Source: Emmonsiellopsis sp. PD_33
Lineage: Eukaryota; Ascomycota; Eurotiomycetes; Onygenales; Ajellomycetaceae
NCBI GenBank assembly: GCA_032988165.1
Contig: JANTQF010000012.1
Span: 1-64,000 of the forward strand
Length of the DNA: 64,000 nucleotides
Direction of reading: 5' to 3'
Each line of letters starts with the position of its first letter. Position 1 is the stretch's first letter. The notes beneath the pieces are model-generated. The model ran no database searches. It saw only the letters and a list, made by a program, of their open reading frames with translations, and was not told where the DNA came from. Shown piece by piece: positions 59,060 to 64,000 of the stretch. The translations under genes and the position numbers were made by a program.

Positions 59060-59660
59060 AAACCATGTTAATAGAAAAAGAGTAAGAAGGACCTATGGAT
59101 GCTGAGCTAAGGTTAACATTTAATTATTCATTTATACATGAAATACTTCTGGGTTCAAAAATAGAGCTATAAAGTAGGATACATGATTACTTATCCTCTT
59201 CAAAGCACAAAGTATATTGGGGAGTAGACATAAAGTATGATTACTTTATAATATTAATATACTCACTAGATAGATCATATTTTACATTCTTCATTCTAGG
59301 ATTAGAATAGCTTCAATCAATGTGAATGTCATAGAGAACTCAATCTGCACTATTTACCTTCATTGAATTCATAAATATTATATTAGAATTAATTTCAGAA
59401 TTAGAGTCTGAAAAATCCTTACTTCATAGTAACCATGAGGAAGAACCACCTCCAGCCACAGTATATATAAATGACATGTTTGGAGGAATGCTATTACTAG
59501 AGAAGCTGTATGAAATGCTCAGGGATCAATTCTTTCCAAGGATTGAGTGGGCTAACTTAAGACTATTATTTTATAAGCTGAAGTTATTTGTATTAGATAT
59601 TAAAGCCCTGGGGGTCATTCATAAAATTAATGGCAGTGTGTGAATTCTACTAGAGAGAGC
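59060..59660 (+). pseudogene. Reverse transcriptase remnant
   Basis: Frame 1 includes YWGVDIKYDYF (the palm D-I-K-x-x-Y/F region), then FTFIEFINIILELI and VYINDMFGG. The last is the catalytic Y-x-D-D box with the first Asp changed to Asn, a G-to-A change as expected from RIP. Stop codons are frequent before it (59310-59340). The palm and thumb order is preserved. It cannot encode an active polymerase. Confidence 0.75.
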
Positions 59661-59859
59661 TGTTAAAATCTTTAATTAGCCTGTGCTCATAATCAAGACA
59701 GATGTATGGGCATTTCTGAGAGCTTTAGGAATTAACTGGAGGTTCATATCTAATTATGATGAAGTAGTTAGACCTCTGCAGAGGCTGACTAGGAATGTTC
59801 CATTTTATTGAACTGATTCAGAGGAATTATCATTTAAATTACTCAAAATTAAGAGGTCA

Positions 59860-60330
59860 GTAAATACAGCAGCAAATGAATTTAATTGGATACTATTTAC
59901 TTATATGTACACTGATAGCTTAGGGTATACTTCAGAGCTTCTAATTGCTTAAGAAAGGGAAGATCCACTATACTCTGAAAGGAAATTACTGATATCTGTG
60001 ATATATGATTTATTCACCCTCATCCTGGTACAATGAAAATATGAGACTTATAAATGAGAGTTACTTACTATTATTAAGTTCACTGAAAAGTATTTCTTTT
60101 ACTTTCAAGACTCATTATTACCTAGTATAGTTCACATAGATCATAGGCTATTGATATCATTTATTTTGGTGAACAACCATGAGGGGATGTATGCTAAATG
60201 AGTGGAGAAGCTCTACAGATTGAACATCAAAATTAAATATGTTCTAGAGGAAAAGAATCAAGTTATAAATAGATTATCAAGAACTATATTCAATGATTTA
60301 GAATGCAAGTCTGACCTATTAGTAGAAGTA
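59860..60330 (+). pseudogene. RNase H remnant
   Basis: In the same frame 1, SLGYTSELLIA, then ERKLLISVIYDLFT, IVHIDHRLLISFI and VEKLYRLNIKIKYVLEEKN, NRLSRTIF. This is the Ty3/gypsy RNase H pattern (Y/H-x-D-H-x-x-L, then R-L-x-x-x-x-I-x-Y, then N-x-x-x-x-x-LSR). Stops interrupt it at positions that fit lost Trp codons. Confidence 0.75.
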
Positions 60331-60779
60331 ACACTGAAAGAACTGAAGAAGTGAGGGGAAAAATAAGTGTAGAAGGATGGAAAAGAGGGATTCAATGAGT
60401 TTATAAAGGAAAATGGTTATCTAATATTTCAAGAGGAGGAAGTAAGGCTGCCAAATAAAATGAGTATGGAAATAAAAGCACTTACAGTAGAATCATTGAC
60501 TTACTATCAGAACTGAATGGAGACCTATATCATGTCAGAATGATTTGAGGAAATACATACTTATCTATAAAGAGAATTGTATATCAGTGCTTCTAAGGTA
60601 TTAGACTTTAAATGGTATGTATCTTATCTATACAAGTAAGATCAAGCAACTAGCCTCTGATTACTTTACATATCTGAAGTAAAGGTTAGATAGTACCTCA
60701 AGAAAGCCCATGATGAAAAGGGCTATTAGAGAATTAAATTTACAAAAATGAGGTTATTCAGGAAAGTATTCTGATCAAA

Positions 60780-61410
60780 CCTATATAATGATATTAAAAG
60801 ATGGATAAAGAGGTACCCTACCTGCACTCATTACATATCATATTCTTTATGAGTACTACTATACCCTGTTATACCACTAAGATTACTTTAAATGCTAGAA
60901 GTTGATTTCATTAGCTCTTTCCAAGAAACCAGTAGGAACAACAAATATACCATTAATATTATAGAGTATTTCTCAGAATATGTGGTAGTATATTCAATTG
61001 AATCAGCAAAGTCAGAAGATGTAATTAAATTGTTAGAAAGATACTTTATCTCATTCCTAAAAGTAGAATATATTGAAATGTACCTGAATCTAGAATCCTA
61101 CTTTGATAATCTTCTACTATAATAATAGGCAGGGAGTTATGGAATCAAGCTCATCTTCTGACTGACTAGTTCCTTGAAGTCAACAGAAAAGATTGAAATG
61201 GCAAATAAGATATTATAGGATCTAGTTATAAAACTACAAGATGATTTATTATACTAATAGGATCTAGATCTTCTAGATGTAACCTACCTCATGAATAGCT
61301 ATATAAGAAAAGAAGTTAGATATTTACTTATAGAGGTATTCTTAGAAATGGACATCACATCCAACAGCTTGGAAGAGCTTCTGCCACACAAATTAGAGGA
61401 AGATAATGAA
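60780..61410 (+). pseudogene. Integrase remnant (zinc-binding end and catalytic core)
   Basis: A CTHY segment and PVIPLRLL precede DFISSFQETSRNNKYTIN, which matches the start of the catalytic core (D-F-I-x-x-F). IIEYFSEYVVVY follows, then YISFLKVEYIEMYLNLESYFDN, where the second catalytic Asp (usual S-D-x-G) is replaced by Asn-Leu-Glu. One 76-codon stretch (60892-61122) is open; beyond it are stops. Same frame as RT and RNase H. Confidence 0.75.
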
Positions 61411-61870
61411 GTGAAGGAGGTAATTTAAAATCTTACTACTATACAAGAAGTAGCTGCAGTGGACATATTCATAATGTATCAAGTATAAATTAGGGATCTG
61501 ATATGGGAGAGTCAGAAAGAGAAGCAAGAAAAGCCAAAGAAGTTAGAAGAATGAAAGAGAGGCCAACTAGTAATAGTTAAAAATAAAGAATGAAGAAAGT
61601 TAAAGTCTTATTAGAGAGAACTATTTGAAATTATAGAACTCTCATTGATGTGTTTAAAATCATATCTCATTTAATATAAAGATAATCTATTATTTTGATT
61701 TAAGGTTCATTATGATGACTTAAAGAGATTTGAGCTCAAAGTAAGCTACTTAGATTCAAACAATGAGAATGATGAATTCCTTAGAAAGGCAGACCTAACA
61801 ATAAGAAAGCTAGTAATTAAAGTAAGGAGGATTACAGTTCAGTTGAGACCCTAATAAGAAGAAATAAGTT

Positions 61871-62122
61871 AATAATAAAGCACTCTAACCTCTTTATCAT
61901 CTAATCATATTTGCATTGTTTGTTTATCTCATTATATTACTAAAAACTATCACTTTCATTAAACCTCTATCATTATTTGACTTTATAACCTCTTAATCTC
62001 TTAACCTCTTAACCTCTTAACCTCTCAAATCACACCTCAAACCTTTTGTCTATTTACTTTCTCTTATATATCTGTTAACCTGTATCAAACCTATCTGAAC
62101 TGCAAAAGCTCTATCAAATAAA
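61871..62122. repeat. AT-rich leader with 8-bp tandem repeat (CTTAACCT)
   Basis: Between the two coding blocks the sequence contains about five tandem copies of an octamer, CTTAACCT-type, at 61985-62028, then AT-rich DNA ending just before an ATG at 62123. It could be part of an LTR or leader of a second element, or the 3' end of the first. Not resolvable by eye. Confidence 0.6.
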
Positions 62123-63045
62123 ATGAATAGATACAAATCAACATCTAAGACATGCAGTGAACTGATATATCAAAATCAAAGTGAAAGACATAAAGATATA
62201 ATTAAATGGAACCTCAAAATATTTCAATCAAGTCTCCTCAGCAATGCTAATGAAGGTAGAAAGAAGAAGGTATTACTAATGAAATTAAGAGCTCTTAATG
62301 ATAATAACCTCTGTATCTATATGGATGACCTATACAACTGAAATATATATAAATATATCATACTAGAGGATCAACCTATTTAGAGAGGGTATATTTCAGC
62401 TGAAGATATTTGACCATTCCATGCACTATCTTTATACTGGAGGCTGTCACTAGAAATGGAGGAAGAGGTCTATGAAGTATAAAAGAAAGAGTATCTATTT
62501 CAGGCTATTTATGCTGATATGTGGCTCTACCATTTCTAGGTAAATAAGAAACCTTGAAATAAAGAAAAAGTATATAAAATGGACTCATCTTTCTTGGAAG
62601 TGCTTCTGGAAACTTCAAAGCTGTTACTCATTGGAGTGATATACTAGTATTAGAGCCTTTCTATTAAAGAAGGGCTAACTCTGAGAGCACTATATGACCC
62701 CAAACTAATGATGTAAACTTCTGTTCAGAATGTTGAAGCTATTAGAAACCACATAAAAGTTATCTATGATATCACTTATAAACTATGGAAGCTAGTTAAT
62801 TCAGAGAAGGAGATACAGCTGAAATTAGTTGAGGAAAAAATCAAGTTTAATACTCTAATATAAACTAAAGCATGAAAGAGAACAAGCAAACAAATGGAAG
62901 TGATTTATAGAGCTACTATTTCTTTTATAGATAGTTTAATTAATAAACTGATGAATAACTTCCCATGTAATATACTTCATAAGAAACTAAGTATAATGAA
63001 TAGTATAGAAGAAATCTTACCTGTAGATAAGGTAAAGTAATAAGC
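62123..63045 (+). pseudogene. RIP-damaged coding block, unknown family
   Basis: From an ATG at 62123 a frame of about 300 codons continues to near 63042, open for 72 codons and then broken only by single stops. Starts MNRYKSTSKTCSELIYQNQS; later LFQAIYADMWLYHF and VEAIRNHIKVIYDITYKLW. It does not match the RT, RNase H or integrase parts of the first element. It may be a gag-like or accessory protein of a second, adjacent element, or an unrelated repeat. Many stops look like converted CAG, CAA or CGA codons. Family unknown. Confidence 0.55.
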
Positions 63046-64000
63046 CTGCAAGTAATAACACACTAAAGAAAAGACTGTAAATATATTAAATAGATATACT
63101 CACATCAACTTGATGGCTATCAGTAGGGATCCACAGCAAAATCTCTTCATAATAATTGCTCTAGTGGCATTAACTTCTCTGCAATTAGAATCAGTTACAA
63201 GAAATTAGATTAGCTCTCCAGGAAAGTCAACTAACCCTTAATGTTAGAATATTAGGCTAGTAATACTAGAGGATATCACCCTAAAAATAGTCTATTTCAT
63301 TAGATTGACATTTTCCCACTCAGAAGGAAAGCTGTACTAGATAACTGTATTTCTTAAAGTATTAAAGGTAGAGGTATTTTCAGATATCAATATAGTGATA
63401 TAATAGACTACTAATAATGGATTCTCAGTAGAACTTGACAAGTTAGATAGGAAGATCACTACCTAAGGTTAGAATAAATTTAAAGGACCTCTGAATAGAG
63501 ATTCAGATAAAAAGAATACTATTAGTAGAGTTTCTTCCTCTCCTTTAGTAATATGATCAGAACTAAATCCAATCACAAATCTAATATAAGAGGTGATTGA
63601 AGTGCCCTACTGATATATAGATATGAAGTTAGCAAAGTAAATCAATAAAGAGAGAGAAGAATAGATGAAACTAGACTCTATTACTGAAAAGATCTTTCAC
63701 TGAAATACATGAATTTATAATCATATAATTAAGGTAGAGGGAATTAAGCTAACCTGGGAAAATAAAGCAAGCACACCCAGATAGTTTAAAACTTGAAATG
63801 ATATAAAGTTAGAGAAGATTCCAGTAATCATTATAGATGTAATGGAACAAGGCTTGATGAAATTAAATATAGAAAGAGAGGAGTAGAATAGAGTCTTTCT
63901 TCAAGTAATGATGCTGATAGATAGCTAGTAGGAGTTGAAAAAACTCTTATAATATTATAAAATAGTAATAGAGTGAGAGGTGATGACCTGTAATTAAGAT
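63046..64000. other. Continuation of the AT-rich RIP-like block to the window end
   Basis: Composition remains AT-rich with almost no CG. Protein-like islands on the + strand (for example INLMAISRDPQQNLFIIIAL near 63110) are separated by stops. The block continues beyond the window. Confidence 0.6.

Larger units (their letters stand above)
55731..61870 (+). mobile_element. RIP-degenerated Ty3/gypsy LTR retrotransposon
   Basis: The AT-rich segment carries on one strand, in order, protease-like, reverse transcriptase, RNase H, zinc-binding and integrase sequence: the Ty3/gypsy order. Coding capacity is destroyed by many in-frame stops that look like TGG, CAG, CAA and CGA codons changed by C-to-T or G-to-A, the RIP signature. 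The protease part is in frame 2 and RT to integrase all in frame 1 with no frameshift seen, so point mutation rather than indels did the damage. CG dinucleotides are nearly missing. The left limit, near a TGTCAAGCAGG-type motif at 55739, is a guess; flanking LTRs could not be matched by eye. Confidence 0.85.

Noticed and set aside
61985..62028. TTAACC-type repeats as a telomere
   Set aside because: The unit is CTTAACCT, not the TTAGGG/CCCTAA repeat of filamentous fungi, and coding-like sequence continues beyond.

Overview
The window looks like a chromosome segment of a filamentous ascomycete, most likely an Aspergillus/Penicillium-type Eurotiomycete. Genes are split by many short introns (about 50-120 bp) with GT(A/G)NGT donors and CTAAC/CTGAC-type branch sites. 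The gene set includes a CysB-type cysteine synthase, Tim22, the condensin HEAT subunit and an Nrp1-type RanBP2 zinc-finger protein. The final part is an AT-rich block whose retrotransposon reading frames are full of stop codons of the kind left by repeat-induced point mutation (RIP). I built exon structures by hand from splice signals, frame continuity and protein-family conservation; no alignment or RNA data were available.

Layout. 0-2 kb: F-box protein behind an almost pure poly-C leader. 3.3-7.1 kb: gene-poor segment with broken fragments, among them a frameshifted C2H2 zinc finger and pieces that recur near 30.5-31.0 kb. 8.9-11 kb: Nrp1-like RNA-binding protein. 11-14 kb: no convincing gene. 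14.0-20.8 kb: a 72-aa three-exon micro-gene, a CorA-like membrane protein and a 948-aa protein kinase/vWA fusion, all on the + strand. 22-27.5 kb: condensin subunit 3 (-) and cysteine synthase (+), divergently arranged. 27.5-40.8 kb: a gene graveyard with minus-strand remnants of SNF2 ATPases, a caspase-like (C14) domain, a PD-(D/E)XK-like nuclease and a DUF6570/Helitron-type protein, none intact. 42-49.5 kb: minus-strand genes for sulfite oxidase, Tim22, a coiled-coil protein (possibly DUF4048) and a GNAT acetyltransferase. 51-55 kb: a cytochrome P450 and a 187-aa orphan. About 55.6 kb to the end: AT-rich block with a Ty3/gypsy element (protease, RT, RNase H, integrase) riddled with RIP-type stops, then a second RIP-damaged coding block of unknown family.

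The housekeeping genes serve unrelated processes: chromosome condensation, sulfur assimilation and sulfite detoxification, mitochondrial import and RNA binding. The accessory regions are the most interesting part. Similar fragments occur in scrambled order at 4-6 kb and 30-31 kb, and the remnants belong to families common in fungal accessory islands and Helitrons. The kinase/vWA fusion, the CorA-like protein and the micro-gene form an intact lineage-variable cluster. I found no CRISPR array, rRNA or convincing tRNA.
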